Positions 42,901 through 50,970 of a stretch of 64,000 bases of DNA are shown here, in pieces. Origin of the DNA: Sulfurospirillum sp. 1612 (GTDB taxonomy: Bacteria; Campylobacterota; Campylobacteria; Campylobacterales; Sulfurospirillaceae); the NCBI RefSeq assembly GCF_036556685.1, contig NZ_CP140614.1:186001-250000 (forward strand), in the 5' to 3' direction. Each line of letters opens with the position of its first letter. Position 1 is the first letter of the stretch. The notes under the pieces were generated by a model, which was not told the DNA's origin, ran no database searches, and saw only the letters and a program-made list of their open reading frames with translations. The translations under genes and the position numbers were made by a program.

Positions 42901-43068
42901 ATTGCGGGGATGATTCCGATTGCGTTAGAGCAAGCAGTAGGCTTAGAGCGGTTGAGTCCTCTAGCAGATGTAGCGATTGGAGGACTTTTGATTGGGACAT
43001 TGTTGACACTGATTTATGTACCAATATATGCTTATATATTTGATAATAAAAAATCAAAAAAGGAGTAA
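39988..43068 (+). CDS. RND-family efflux transporter (AcrB/HAE-1-like)
   Basis: 1026 residues, the normal size. It has twelve expected membrane helices in two pseudo-repeats with large periplasmic loops. The proton-relay helix 4 contains ALGMLTDDAVVVLENIERH with the Asp-Asp pair, and the second half ends with RPVMMTAFGTIAGMIPIAL and ERLSPLADVAIGG. The loops match drug exporters better than heavy-metal exporters, since no Met-rich metal motif is seen. It forms a proton-driven tripartite pump with the preceding adaptor and TolC protein. Substrate unknown; downstream rhodanese and TSUP genes hint at sulfur compounds. Confidence 0.9.
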   Translation: MMIFEYFYKRPYLLYSIIFGFFIMGIVGLATLPKNLFPDANPAKIVVITKVPGATAKVVASTVSKPIEEELSRLGEVSDVSSVNVANMSVVSVEFGYKKSLNNAAVEVANALNIAKAKIPSGLNPAIYEAGDFTLPVDVIALSPKNKSITLGEIRKIADSFIKPRLLSNEKIGNVEVFGGYESAINVEIDPFKAKKYGVDFATIAKVIAAQNKDIPVGFIKGNDSFYTVTIYGEKDNVLNLENLLIKPNVRLKDIATVKWGHQKRTSGYIGNGKQAIALAIQRAPGGSVLDVSKAARAQMAKLEVKYPNINFEISDTQRDLIEQANSNMLDALKDAVIYTLLVIMLFLGNFRAIIAAGLSIPMVFFSTIAVIWLMGGELNIVIYTAIILALGMLTDDAVVVLENIERHLVEGKENLQEAIKHGTKEVLSPVFAGTFATVAIMFPLMFVGGYPQKIFKPLIETLIIALIISYFLSITFIPLLSAWLYKNGTKKTKIENAFEWFYQHSVGKLVKPYEGIIKFSNNGWKIARRVILTMGVVMFLVFSMKNIMPTIGKDAMPPMDTGILKAQITFSANSTVDDAESKLTPFLKWLNKQPWNIRSSIAFGTEPGVLSLGSGNLPTEATITINAINRFDRKKTLWDLENSVRKQLSLIPGIKRNDVFDFGATPLSSIKATVDTRITAPTLDGMAPYSKKVAGALKQVRGLTSVSTSWGKDFTEYIIDVNRNKALRYGITPLNVAMQIPIKGEIVSFDANLESMNTQFVRLYLKDRFTKNLETLKLLPITTKFGNIPLSQIATIKKSLTYAKIERDKMQYALDVNGYRAKRPVTHLTDDTVTALKSVKSDAFTLTQTGTIATINDSFNRMFKAIGLGVVLLIISLIAIYRSIRMALIMILVLPLSLIGASWGMLLFDKPSCMPSLLGILLLFGIIIKNAVLLIDFYQANKAKGESPFQSAIDSVTVRFRPVMMTAFGTIAGMIPIALEQAVGLERLSPLADVAIGGLLIGTLLTLIYVPIYAYIFDNKKSKKE

Positions 43069-43071
43069 GAG

Positions 43072-43260
43072 ATGAATGAAACAGAAAAAGGAGTCGCCGC
43101 ATTGAAAGATGAGATTCGAGCGGAAATCCGAGGCATTTATAAGTTAAATATGACCTTTGAAGGTTGGAGTGTGCCGGAGATGGATGCGGCGAAGGCCAAA
43201 GAGAGAATTTTAGCAGTGATGCAAGAAGCATTGGATGAATTAAAAGAAGAAAATCAATAA
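43072..43260 (+). CDS. Small acidic cytoplasmic protein of unknown function
   Basis: 62 residues, with no signal peptide or membrane helix. It is mostly charged helix (KGVAALKDEIRAEIRGIYK and AKERILAVMQEALDELKEEN) with a short central GWSVPEMD segment. I do not recognise the family. It begins three bases after the RND stop with AAAGGAG upstream and ends 14 bases before the rhodanese, so it is a true operon member. A helical, acidic small protein here could modulate the pump or the rhodanese. Confidence 0.6.
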   Translation: MNETEKGVAALKDEIRAEIRGIYKLNMTFEGWSVPEMDAAKAKERILAVMQEALDELKEENQ

Positions 43261-43274
43261 AAGGAAACAATACC

Positions 43275-43640
43275 GTGGATGATATAATAAAAGAAGTAAC
43301 CCCCAAAAATATGAAAGATATTCGGGTGGATGTTGAGGAATTTATCACTTTATACAATGAACAAAAAGCAGAACTCATTGATATCAGAATGGAGACAGAA
43401 ACTCAAGTATGGCAAGTAAATTTTGGCTTAAAAATCCCAGCACATGAGCTCCCCAATCGATTGGATGAATTACCCAAAGACAAAGAGCTTGTCGTCGCAT
43501 GTCCACATAATGACCGCTCCAATATGGCACGATTTTATCTGGCTTCCAAAGGTTTCAAAGTGCGTTATTTGACAGAAGGATTGCTAGGATTAATGAGCCG
43601 ATTAAAAGGCGGCAAGGCTAAAGATATAGCTGTGCATTAA
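43275..43640 (+). CDS. Rhodanese-domain protein, copy 1
   Basis: 121 residues, a single rhodanese domain. The active-site loop is VVACPHNDRSNMARF with Cys76 in a C-x4-R-S frame; the domain's usual opening strand is AELIDIRMETE and the closing block is ASKGFKVRYLTEGLLGLMSRLKGG. It would carry a persulfide sulfur in the cytosol. GTG start. It abuts the TSUP permease gene (stop 43640, next ATG 43641). A second copy, roughly 70 percent identical by eye, lies on the other side of that permease. Confidence 0.85.
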   Translation: MDDIIKEVTPKNMKDIRVDVEEFITLYNEQKAELIDIRMETETQVWQVNFGLKIPAHELPNRLDELPKDKELVVACPHNDRSNMARFYLASKGFKVRYLTEGLLGLMSRLKGGKAKDIAVH

Positions 43641-44384
43641 ATGATGTATGAATATCTATTATATTTTGGTGTGACACTTTTTTTCTCCACCTTTTTTGCT
43701 ATGGGTGGAGTGGGTAGTGCTGTGGCGTTAGTGTCCGTATTTCCAATGCTGGGGCAGAGTTTTGAACTCTCCCGAGCTTTGGCCCTTTTTGTCAATACCT
43801 CCTCAACACTGAGTGCGAGCGTGATGAATTTCTATCGCGGGGTATTAGATTTTAAATTTGTACTGCCGTTGGTACTCTCTATTTTGATTTTTACCCCTAT
43901 TGGCGCCTATTTTTCTCAATATGTTGATCATAAGATTTTGATGTGGATGCTGATAGTTTTTTTATTAGTGAGTGCGACGTTGATGCTCTTTTATAAAAAA
44001 GAGGCCAAAGCACAATATACCAAACGTTGGATTTTATACCTTCTTGGTGCCGTTGTTGGTACGATTTCTGGGATGTTAGGGGTTGGTGGTGGTGCCTTGT
44101 TGATGTCCCTTTTGATACTGCTTGGTTTTGATGCGAAAAAAGCAGCCTATGGGGTGAGCTTTATCATTCCCTTTTCTTCTTTTGGTGCTTTTGTGACCTA
44201 TTTGCAATTTGTCAAGATGGATTGGATTCTCCTAGCCGATGTGACGGTGGCTGCATTAATAGGAGGCTATTTGGGTGAAAAAATTATGCATTTCAAACTT
44301 TCACAATCTCAAATCAAAAAGTTAATCGGATTGGTACTTTATTTGATTGCGACCAAAATGATTTTAAAATTAGTGACATCATGA
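43641..44384 (+). CDS. TSUP/TauE-family membrane permease
   Basis: 247 residues with about eight membrane helices in two repeats. The TauE/SafE signature blocks appear as GVGSAVALVSVFPMLGQSFELSRALALFVNTSST (in parts) and GAVVGTISGMLGVGGGALLMSLLILLGFDAKKA. Family members export or import sulfite, sulfoacetate or other anions of sulfur compounds. It is flanked immediately by two rhodanese genes, which supports a sulfur substrate. It is the last gene of the operon that starts at the TetR gene, unless read-through continues to the second rhodanese. Confidence 0.85.
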   Translation: MMYEYLLYFGVTLFFSTFFAMGGVGSAVALVSVFPMLGQSFELSRALALFVNTSSTLSASVMNFYRGVLDFKFVLPLVLSILIFTPIGAYFSQYVDHKILMWMLIVFLLVSATLMLFYKKEAKAQYTKRWILYLLGAVVGTISGMLGVGGGALLMSLLILLGFDAKKAAYGVSFIIPFSSFGAFVTYLQFVKMDWILLADVTVAALIGGYLGEKIMHFKLSQSQIKKLIGLVLYLIATKMILKLVTS

Positions 44385-44408
44385 TGCCCATCTGGTTCTA
44401 AAAATCGC

Positions 44409-44414
44409 TATAAT
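44409..44414 (+). promoter_or_regulatory. Possible -10 element before the second rhodanese
   Basis: TATAAT in CGCTATAATATGCC, 39 bases upstream of the ATG at 44454, after a 69-base gap from the TSUP stop. No -35 match is seen. It suggests that the second rhodanese and the radical SAM gene can be transcribed apart from the pump operon. Confidence 0.4.
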
Positions 44415-44453
44415 ATGCCAAATTTTTGAAAATTACAAAATAGGAGTAACGCG

Positions 44454-44819
44454 ATGGACCAAGTAATACGTGAAGTGATGCCAAAAAATATGGCAAAAAT
44501 TCGTATTGATGTGGAGGAGTTTATCACACTTTTTAATGAAAAAAAGATTGAAGTTATTGATATTAGAATTCCCAAAGAGACAGCAATCTGGCAGATGAAC
44601 TTTGGGCTTAAAATCCCTGCACACGAGCTTCCTGACCATTTAGATACATTGCCAAGAGACAAAGAGTTGATTATCGTTTGTCCTTATACCGACCGCTCTA
44701 ATATGGCACGATTTTATCTGGCATCCAAAGGTTTTAAAGTACGCTATCTTTATCCTGGATTGATGGCCTTGATGGATCGCCTCAAAGGGGGATTAAGCAA
44801 CGATTTGATTCTATCATGA
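44454..44819 (+). CDS. Rhodanese-domain protein, copy 2
   Basis: 121 residues, collinear without gaps with the copy at 43275. The active-site loop is IIVCPYTDRSNMARF, again with Cys76. Conserved blocks NFGLKIPAHELP, RSNMARFYLASKGFKVRYL and the C-terminal RLKGG are shared; differences cluster at the N-terminus, after the active-site Cys and at the C-terminal tail. So it is a tandem duplication with the TSUP gene now between the copies. ATG with TAGGAGT upstream. Its stop overlaps the ATG of the radical SAM gene (ATGA). Confidence 0.85.
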   Translation: MDQVIREVMPKNMAKIRIDVEEFITLFNEKKIEVIDIRIPKETAIWQMNFGLKIPAHELPDHLDTLPRDKELIIVCPYTDRSNMARFYLASKGFKVRYLYPGLMALMDRLKGGLSNDLILS

Positions 44820-45673
44820 GCTTTCATAGAGCCTATATTGAAATTACCAATATTTGTGGACTTCAATGTACTTTTTGCCCTACTAAAACAAAACCTACGT
44901 GTACCATGGATTTGGATTTTTTCACCCAAGTACTCCGCGAGGTGCGCCCCTATACTAAAGAGGTAGCCTTGCATGTCTTTGGTGACCCCTTGGCGCTTTC
45001 AAATCTCAATGATTATCTTGATATCGCTCAAAGTTTGGGGATTAAAGTGATGATTACAACCAGTGGCTTATTTCTCAAAAATCACAAAGATTTGTGTCAT
45101 CCAAGCATCCGACAAATCAATATCTCACTCAATAGTTACAATAAAAATACCATGCGCTGTACTTTTGAGGAGTATATGGCTGAGGTGCTAAGGGTATGCC
45201 AATCGCGTGTTGATGAGGAAGTTTTTATCAATCTGAGATTGTGGAATTTGGATAAATTAAACAGTGAAGATGCCTATAACAAGAGGGTACTCTCTCTTTT
45301 GTCTGAGTATTTTCATGTTAAAATAGATGATAATATTATGCAAAATCCTCCCAAAACACTGCGTTTAGCCAAGAAGATTTTGGTACATTTTGATCATTAC
45401 TTTGAATGGCCAAGTCTGAATAATCCTCATTATGGCGATGGATTTTGTCACGGTCTGAGTGCGCAACTTGCGATTTTAGCAGATGGTACAGTGGTGCCTT
45501 GTTGTTTAGATGGTGAGGGGGTGATTCATTTGGGAAATTTGCATCATGATAGATTAAAAACCATACTCAATGCTCCAAGAGCACAAGCGATTATCGAAGG
45601 ATTTGCCAATCACAAAGCCGTCGAATCGCTGTGTCAAAAATGCTCATTTAAAGCCCGATTTAATAATCCCTAG
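44816..45673 (+). CDS. Radical SAM protein with SPASM-like C-terminus
   Basis: 285 residues. The radical SAM cluster motif is CGLQCTFC (C-x3-C-x2-C) near residues 14-21. The barrel continues with ALHVFGDPLALSNLNDYL and INISLNSYNKNTM. The C-terminal part (from about 215) has FCHGLSAQLAILADGTVVPCCLDGEGVIHLGNL and LCQKCSF, a SPASM-type auxiliary [4Fe-4S] arrangement. Such enzymes modify peptides or small molecules; no precursor peptide is evident nearby. Translation is coupled to the rhodanese copy 2, so persulfide sulfur might be part of the chemistry, which is speculation. Its end overlaps the convergent SulP gene by 14 bases. Confidence 0.85.
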   Translation: MSFHRAYIEITNICGLQCTFCPTKTKPTCTMDLDFFTQVLREVRPYTKEVALHVFGDPLALSNLNDYLDIAQSLGIKVMITTSGLFLKNHKDLCHPSIRQINISLNSYNKNTMRCTFEEYMAEVLRVCQSRVDEEVFINLRLWNLDKLNSEDAYNKRVLSLLSEYFHVKIDDNIMQNPPKTLRLAKKILVHFDHYFEWPSLNNPHYGDGFCHGLSAQLAILADGTVVPCCLDGEGVIHLGNLHHDRLKTILNAPRAQAIIEGFANHKAVESLCQKCSFKARFNNP

Positions 45674-47141
45674 CTACTTTATACGTCGGATTATCTACCT
45701 CATGAGTGCAAAATCGACCCGCATTTTGCAAGGCTTCGATGCAGTCATCACTGAGGTGGCGGAGTTTGAGGCTTTTGCCAAGTTCCGTGTATTTTTTCGT
45801 GACCTTATCAATCGCTTCCACGCCGCTTGAATCCATCACGCGGGTATTGGTAAAGTCAATAACGACATTTTGTGGATCTTGTTTGGCATCAAAGATATCA
45901 TTGCTAAATTGCGTGGCGGAACCAAAAAAGAGGGGACCGTTTAATTCATACACTTTGGTGCCATCTGCTTCTATTCGTGTACGTTTGGTGAGTTTGGCTT
46001 GTTGATAAGCAAAGACAAGTGCTGAGATGACGACACCTGAGAGTACGGCGATTGCAAGATCAAAAAAGATAGTAATAATCGTCACAGTGATGAGAATAAA
46101 GGCATCGGCTTTGTGCATTTTCTGAAGTCGTGCGACACTCGCCCACTCGAAAGTCTCGATGGAAACCATAAACATAATCCCCACAAGTACGGCGATAGGA
46201 ATGGTTCCGATGATAGATGAGAGTTGTACGACAAAGGTGATGAGCAAAATCGCCGCGGTGGCACTGGAGAGTCTTGTGAGACCGCCTGAGGTGAAGTTGA
46301 TAATCGATTGCCCAATCATCGCACATCCTGCCATCCCGCCAAAGAGACCACAGGTGGCATTGCCAATTCCTTGTGCGACGCACTCTTTGTTACCACTTCC
46401 TCGCTTTTCACTCATCTCATCAAGTACGGAGAGGGTAAGCAGGGATTCGATTAATCCAACCAAAGCCAAGATCACCGAATAGGGCAAAATCGTTATCAAA
46501 GTATCAAGGTTAAGAGGGGCATTAGGGAGCGCAAATTTTGGCAACCCACCACTAATATTACCCAAATCGGCTACAGTTTTTGTCTCAATCCCTGAAAAAT
46601 AGACGACTAAGGTTAAAATCACGATGGCGACCAAACCGCCTGGGATGGCTTTGGTGTATTTGGGTAAAAAATACATAATCAGCATCGTGGTGAGGACTAA
46701 AAGGTACATACTCTCATGTGCTTCTTTGAAAAATCGAAATTGACTCATCGCAATGACCACGGCCAGTCCATTGACAAAACCAAATATTGCAGGTTGTGGT
46801 ACAAAACGGATTAATTTTCCCAATCTCGCCAACCCGATTGTCATCTGAATCAGTCCGGTTAATATGGTCGCCCATAAGACATACTGTAAGCCATGACTTT
46901 GGGCCAAGGAAGCAAGGACGACGACCATAGAACCTGTTGCACCACTAATCATACCCGGTTTCCCGCCGATGAGTGCGGTGATAAGTCCTAGGATAAAAGC
47001 GGTATAAAGTCCCACAAGTGGACTAAAATTTGCTACTAACGAAAAGGCAATAGCCTCAGGTATGAGTGCGACAGCAACAACGGAGCCTGAAAGCAGGTCA
47101 TTTTTGGTATTAGATACGTCATAATTTTTGAGTGTAAACAT
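45660..47141 (-). CDS. SulP-family anion transporter with STAS domain
   Basis: 493 residues from the ATG at 47141; the TTG one codon upstream is less likely. The N-terminal block LLSGSVVAVALIPEAIAFSLVA and the GLITALIGGKPGMISGATGSMVVVLA segment are SulP hallmarks, with about 10-14 membrane helices. A C-terminal STAS domain (about 400-493) ends with NVVIDFTNTRVMDSSGVEAIDKV. Family substrates are sulfate, bicarbonate, or dicarboxylates. The neighbouring sulfur genes favour sulfate, but some marine members carry bicarbonate. The gene is monocistronic and divergent from pyrC. Confidence 0.88.
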   Translation of the reverse strand: MFTLKNYDVSNTKNDLLSGSVVAVALIPEAIAFSLVANFSPLVGLYTAFILGLITALIGGKPGMISGATGSMVVVLASLAQSHGLQYVLWATILTGLIQMTIGLARLGKLIRFVPQPAIFGFVNGLAVVIAMSQFRFFKEAHESMYLLVLTTMLIMYFLPKYTKAIPGGLVAIVILTLVVYFSGIETKTVADLGNISGGLPKFALPNAPLNLDTLITILPYSVILALVGLIESLLTLSVLDEMSEKRGSGNKECVAQGIGNATCGLFGGMAGCAMIGQSIINFTSGGLTRLSSATAAILLITFVVQLSSIIGTIPIAVLVGIMFMVSIETFEWASVARLQKMHKADAFILITVTIITIFFDLAIAVLSGVVISALVFAYQQAKLTKRTRIEADGTKVYELNGPLFFGSATQFSNDIFDAKQDPQNVVIDFTNTRVMDSSGVEAIDKVTKKYTELGKSLKLRHLSDDCIEALQNAGRFCTHEVDNPTYKVARDY

Positions 47142-47333
47142 CAATGGGTTCCTACTTTTTGTAATGAATTTTGTTATAAATATGAATCGAATGCTTGAAG
47201 TTCGCTTTAAGAGTCATTTAAAAATGCCGCGAATTCTAACGAAGTTTGGATTAATTTTTACTAAATAAAGCTTAATTTTTCATATTACTTTGATGATTTG
47301 GTATAATATACAATCATTTTAAGGAATACCATC

Positions 47334-48341
47334 ATGACACTAACGCTTCACTCGCCACTTGATATGCATCTTCATCTTAGAGATGAAGCGATGCTAAAAG
47401 TCGTCGCACCTTTGAGTGCCACTTCATTTGCCGGAGGGATTATCATGCCCAATCTTGTTCCTCCTATCACAACCATCAGTGCCTTGGTTGCGTATAAAAA
47501 GCGCATCATAGAGGCGATGGGTGCACACGATTTTGAGCCGTTGATGACGCTCTTTTTTAAAGATAGCTACGATTTTAAATTTTTAAGTGAAGCCAAACCT
47601 TATATCCATGGACTCAAACTCTACCCCTCAGGTATCACGACCAATTCACAAGGTGGAGTGAGTAATATGGATATAGAAGCGCTTAGGGAAACATTTGAGG
47701 CGATGATTGCGCTCGATATTCCTCTTTTGGTGCATGGAGAGAGTGATGGTTTTGTGATGGATCGTGAGCGAGAATTTGGCCTTGTATATGAGAATTTTGC
47801 CCAAAATTTTCCCAAGTTGAAAATCATTATGGAGCATATCACGACAAAAGAGAGCGTGGCCTTGCTGGATCGGTATGAGAATCTTTATGCGACGATCACC
47901 TTGCACCATCTGTTAATCACACTCGATGATGTTGCTGGTGGTATGTTGCAACCGCATCTTTTTTGTAAACCAATTGCAAAAAGACCCGAAGACCGCGAGG
48001 CACTTTTAGATGTTGCATTACGGGCCCACCCAAAAGTGATGTTTGGCAGTGATTCAGCGCCGCATCCCATTAGCAAAAAAGAGTGTTGTGGTTGCGCTGC
48101 GGGAGTCTTTACCGCACCCATTGCGTTGCAAGTCTTAGCAGAGATTTTTGAACAACACAATCAATTGGAACATTTGCAAGCTTTTGTGAGTGATAATGCG
48201 AAAAGGATTTATCATTATAGGCCTTTGGAAAAGAAGGTGATTTTAGAAAAAAGCCCTTTTTTGGTGCCTGCTTCTTATGATGGGGTGGTGCCAATGATGG
48301 CAGGGCGTAACATTTCATGGAGTATTCACAGTGTCGTGTAA
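47334..48341 (+). CDS. pyrC: Dihydroorotase
   Basis: 335 residues, type II (E. coli PyrC-like, about 348). Zinc ligands are in [11 protein letters not shown] (His12, His14), the carboxylated Lys is in HGLKLYPSG, further His in VHGES and MEHITTKE, and the catalytic Asp is in FGSDSAPHP. It closes carbamoyl aspartate to dihydroorotate in pyrimidine synthesis. The ATG at 47334 follows AAGGAAT. Its stop overlaps the GTG of an unrelated response regulator gene, so the two are translationally coupled. Confidence 0.93.
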   Translation: MTLTLHSPLDMHLHLRDEAMLKVVAPLSATSFAGGIIMPNLVPPITTISALVAYKKRIIEAMGAHDFEPLMTLFFKDSYDFKFLSEAKPYIHGLKLYPSGITTNSQGGVSNMDIEALRETFEAMIALDIPLLVHGESDGFVMDREREFGLVYENFAQNFPKLKIIMEHITTKESVALLDRYENLYATITLHHLLITLDDVAGGMLQPHLFCKPIAKRPEDREALLDVALRAHPKVMFGSDSAPHPISKKECCGCAAGVFTAPIALQVLAEIFEQHNQLEHLQAFVSDNAKRIYHYRPLEKKVILEKSPFLVPASYDGVVPMMAGRNISWSIHSVV

Positions 48342-48990
48342 AATTTTAGTATTAGAAGATAATAAACTGTTGCTTGAAACGCTCGAAGAGTTTTTGAGTG
48401 ATCATGGTTACATCGTCAAAGCAGTAGATCGGGGAGTCGATGCGCTGAATGCCTCTTTTGCAGAGAGTTTTGATCTGTTTTTACTTGATGTAAAGGTGCC
48501 CGATATGAGTGGGTTTGAATTTTTAAAAAGCCTGCGTGATGCTGGCAATAATACTCCTGCGATTTTTTTGACTTCATTGACCGATAAAGAGAGTTTAACC
48601 AAAGGGTTTAATTTAGGTGGCGATGATTATATCAAGAAGCCTTTTGATTTGGATGAACTTTTGTTGCGTGTTCGCGCGATTATGGAGCGTATGTGTCATA
48701 AAAACAAGCAAGTGAAAATTGATGAGAATTTTACCATTGATTTAGATCGCAAGCGTCTTATCAAAAATGGTAAAGAATTAAATCTCAATCTCAAAGATTT
48801 TCAATTATTATGCTTACTGGTCGAAGATCGCGGAAAAGTTGTGACGACGGATATGATTGTAGATACACTTTGGAAGCATGATGAGGCAAATATCGGATCG
48901 ATTCGAGTGTATGTGACAAATTTGAAAAAAATATTTGGAAAAGATGCGATATCAAATATTAGAGGCATTGGTTACCGATTTGAAAAATAG
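48331..48990 (+). CDS. OmpR-family response regulator coupled to pyrC
   Basis: 219 residues: receiver with Glu9-Asp10, acceptor Asp53 ([10 protein letters not shown]), LTSL and IKKPF switch residues, and a winged-helix domain ([37 protein letters not shown] and terminal IRGIGYRFE). GTG start inside the last codons of pyrC. The kinase gene overlaps the 3' end. There is no separate promoter, so expression depends on pyrC. This seems a secondary association rather than pyrimidine control, but pyrimidine-linked sensing cannot be excluded. Confidence 0.9.
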   Translation: MSCKILVLEDNKLLLETLEEFLSDHGYIVKAVDRGVDALNASFAESFDLFLLDVKVPDMSGFEFLKSLRDAGNNTPAIFLTSLTDKESLTKGFNLGGDDYIKKPFDLDELLLRVRAIMERMCHKNKQVKIDENFTIDLDRKRLIKNGKELNLNLKDFQLLCLLVEDRGKVVTTDMIVDTLWKHDEANIGSIRVYVTNLKKIFGKDAISNIRGIGYRFEK

Positions 48991-49846
48991 CGATCAAAAG
49001 CTTTTGCTGTTAAATACTTTTTTTGTATTTTTTCTGACGATGGTGTTTGCTTTATGTTTTTGTTCCTTTGTGGATTTTGATGTTTTTGCGACTCATCGTT
49101 ATACGATTATTGTCATTTACTGTATTGTTGTGATGATATCGAGCTACTATTTATCAGCATTTTTATTGTCTAGATTTTTTAAGACCAATAATCTTTTGAA
49201 ACTATTACTTAAAGATACCTTACATGAGTTAAATATCCCTCTTTCTGTCATCAAAGCCAATACTCAAATGCTGAAAAGCCAGACAGATAAGGATAAAACC
49301 TTAAAAAAACTTGAAAGAATAAATCTTGCGTGTGATGAGCTGTATGGATTGTATCAAGATGTGGATTATTATATAAAAAAAGAGACAAAATATGAAATTA
49401 GAGAGGCATTTTTTTTGGATGATTTAATTCATGATGAAAGTGAAAAATTCAAAGTGCTCTATCCTCATGTTGCTCTACGCCAAGAGGTTGAAAAGCTTCA
49501 AATATATACCGATCGAAGAGGTTTTGTCAAGGTTATTAACAACTTGATTGCTAATGCGCTGAAGTACAATCAAGACGATCATGATGTCTTCATCTACACC
49601 AGAGGAAATAATCTCATCATAGAAGACCATGGTGTGGGGATGAGTGAGTCTGAACTTTTTGTGATATTTGACAGATATTATCAAGGGAACAGTAAAAAAG
49701 ATGGCTTTGGAATCGGTTTGAGCATTGTCAAAGCGTTCTGTGATGAATATAAAATACAAATCAAGATAGAATCGCAACTTGGCAAAGGAACAAAAATTTA
49801 CCTAGATTTAGATAGAATACTATCACAAATTAAAAATGAGAGATAG
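48944..49846 (+). CDS. Membrane sensor histidine kinase with minimal sensor region
   Basis: About 300 residues. Two membrane helices (about residues 22-40 and 54-76) are separated by only a dozen residues, so there is almost no periplasmic domain; sensing may be in the membrane. The H-box is LKDTLHELNIPLSVIK (His near 94), and the ATPase boxes NLIANALKYN, DHGVGM and DGFGIGLSIV are intact. The start is uncertain: ATG 48944 has a weak GGA ahead, TTG at 48935 and 48980 are in frame, and the first 12 codons overlap the conserved tail of the regulator. The PilZ gene follows nine bases later. Confidence 0.82.
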   Translation: MRYQILEALVTDLKNSDQKLLLLNTFFVFFLTMVFALCFCSFVDFDVFATHRYTIIVIYCIVVMISSYYLSAFLLSRFFKTNNLLKLLLKDTLHELNIPLSVIKANTQMLKSQTDKDKTLKKLERINLACDELYGLYQDVDYYIKKETKYEIREAFFLDDLIHDESEKFKVLYPHVALRQEVEKLQIYTDRRGFVKVINNLIANALKYNQDDHDVFIYTRGNNLIIEDHGVGMSESELFVIFDRYYQGNSKKDGFGIGLSIVKAFCDEYKIQIKIESQLGKGTKIYLDLDRILSQIKNER

Positions 49847-49854
49847 GGAAGGAA

Positions 49855-50970
49855 ATGGATAGTGCTTTTATAAAGAGTTTTGATACCTTTGTCGATGGTT
49901 TTAGAGGTGAATTTGAGAGTTTTCTAAGATTGCAGTGTGATTTATACGGTTATACCATGCCTCATGATAATTGCACAATTTTGGCTCAAGATATACTCAA
50001 TAATATCGCAAAAAAAGATATTGATATTACCGATGACAGTATTGAGCTTTTTATCAATATCACCGGGCATCATTCGATGTCAGGATTTCTTCTCAGTAAA
50101 AGCCTATTGTATATTCTCGAAAATTATACACTTTTTTTGAAACAACATCCTGATCACAACTTTGAACATATTGGGGCATGTTTGCACTATTTTAGCAGAT
50201 TTTCCTACCTTTTTGAGCAAAAAACACGTGAAAAAGAGGAGTTGAAAATTGCCGCTGTTAACTTCTCCACCAATAATGAAATCGCAATCAAAAATAATAT
50301 TATAGAAATTTTTGAACAAATGAAACAAGACAAAAAACCCGTCACCTTTATGAACCTGTATCAAGGTATTCCCATCAGTTATGAAGGAAAGATTTTGGAT
50401 ATTGGTGATGATACGGTTGTATTTGAAGTCTCAAATGAGCTTCAAGAAATCGCGATGAAACTCAAAGGTAAAGCGCACTTTATCCAAAACGAATACCTTC
50501 TCAGACATGTGAAAGCCGATGTCGTTTACAGCAATTTTTATGACCATACCGTGACCTTGAGTAATTTTGTCTATCTTCTTAATATGCCCGCTATCAAAAG
50601 AGAGTTTGTGCGTATTTATCCTGATTTCTTTGTGAACGTGACCTTGATAGGGCATGAGAGCGAACAGATAAATGGTAATTTATATGACTTATCTCAAAAT
50701 GGCATGGGACTGATTAGTAGTTATAATCCTGGATTTTATATCGGGGCTAAGGTGATTGTATCGTTTTCATTGACCTATGGAAGTTCAGAACACGAAATAC
50801 GCACCAGTGGTGAAATCGTGAATATTTTAGATTATGAAAATGCCTACCGATATTGTCTTAAAATTTTTCCAAACGAAGAGCATTTGGTAGATATCATGGC
50901 ATATATTGCGCAAAGAAAAAAAGATATTATCGAAACATTGCGCACGGAATTAAAAGAATATCAATTTTAA
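49855..50970 (+). CDS. PilZ-domain protein (probable c-di-GMP effector)
   Basis: 371 residues. The first 230 are helical and unfamiliar, with no signal or membrane helix. The C-terminal 130 form a PilZ domain: the R-x3-R motif in KREFVRIYP near residues 243-247 and the D-x-S-x2-G motif in LYDLSQNGMGLIS. These bind cyclic di-GMP. A YcgR-N-like segment (YEGKILDIGDDTVVFEVSNELQEIAMKLKG) precedes it, so it may resemble a flagellar brake or surface-attachment regulator. It is encoded nine bases after the kinase gene and probably belongs to the same operon. Ends overlap the convergent PhoH gene by four bases. Confidence 0.82.
   Translation: MDSAFIKSFDTFVDGFRGEFESFLRLQCDLYGYTMPHDNCTILAQDILNNIAKKDIDITDDSIELFINITGHHSMSGFLLSKSLLYILENYTLFLKQHPDHNFEHIGACLHYFSRFSYLFEQKTREKEELKIAAVNFSTNNEIAIKNNIIEIFEQMKQDKKPVTFMNLYQGIPISYEGKILDIGDDTVVFEVSNELQEIAMKLKGKAHFIQNEYLLRHVKADVVYSNFYDHTVTLSNFVYLLNMPAIKREFVRIYPDFFVNVTLIGHESEQINGNLYDLSQNGMGLISSYNPGFYIGAKVIVSFSLTYGSSEHEIRTSGEIVNILDYENAYRYCLKIFPNEEHLVDIMAYIAQRKKDIIETLRTELKEYQF

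Noticed and set aside
42878-43378. 166-codon antisense frame across the end of the RND gene, the 62-residue gene and the rhodanese start
   Set aside because: It covers three confident genes in the opposite direction and encodes a low-quality Ser/Leu-rich sequence.
44392-44409. Possible sigma-54 element (CTGGTTCTAAAAATCGC) before rhodanese copy 2
   Set aside because: GG and GC are 11 bases apart instead of 10, and the -12 half lacks TTGC.
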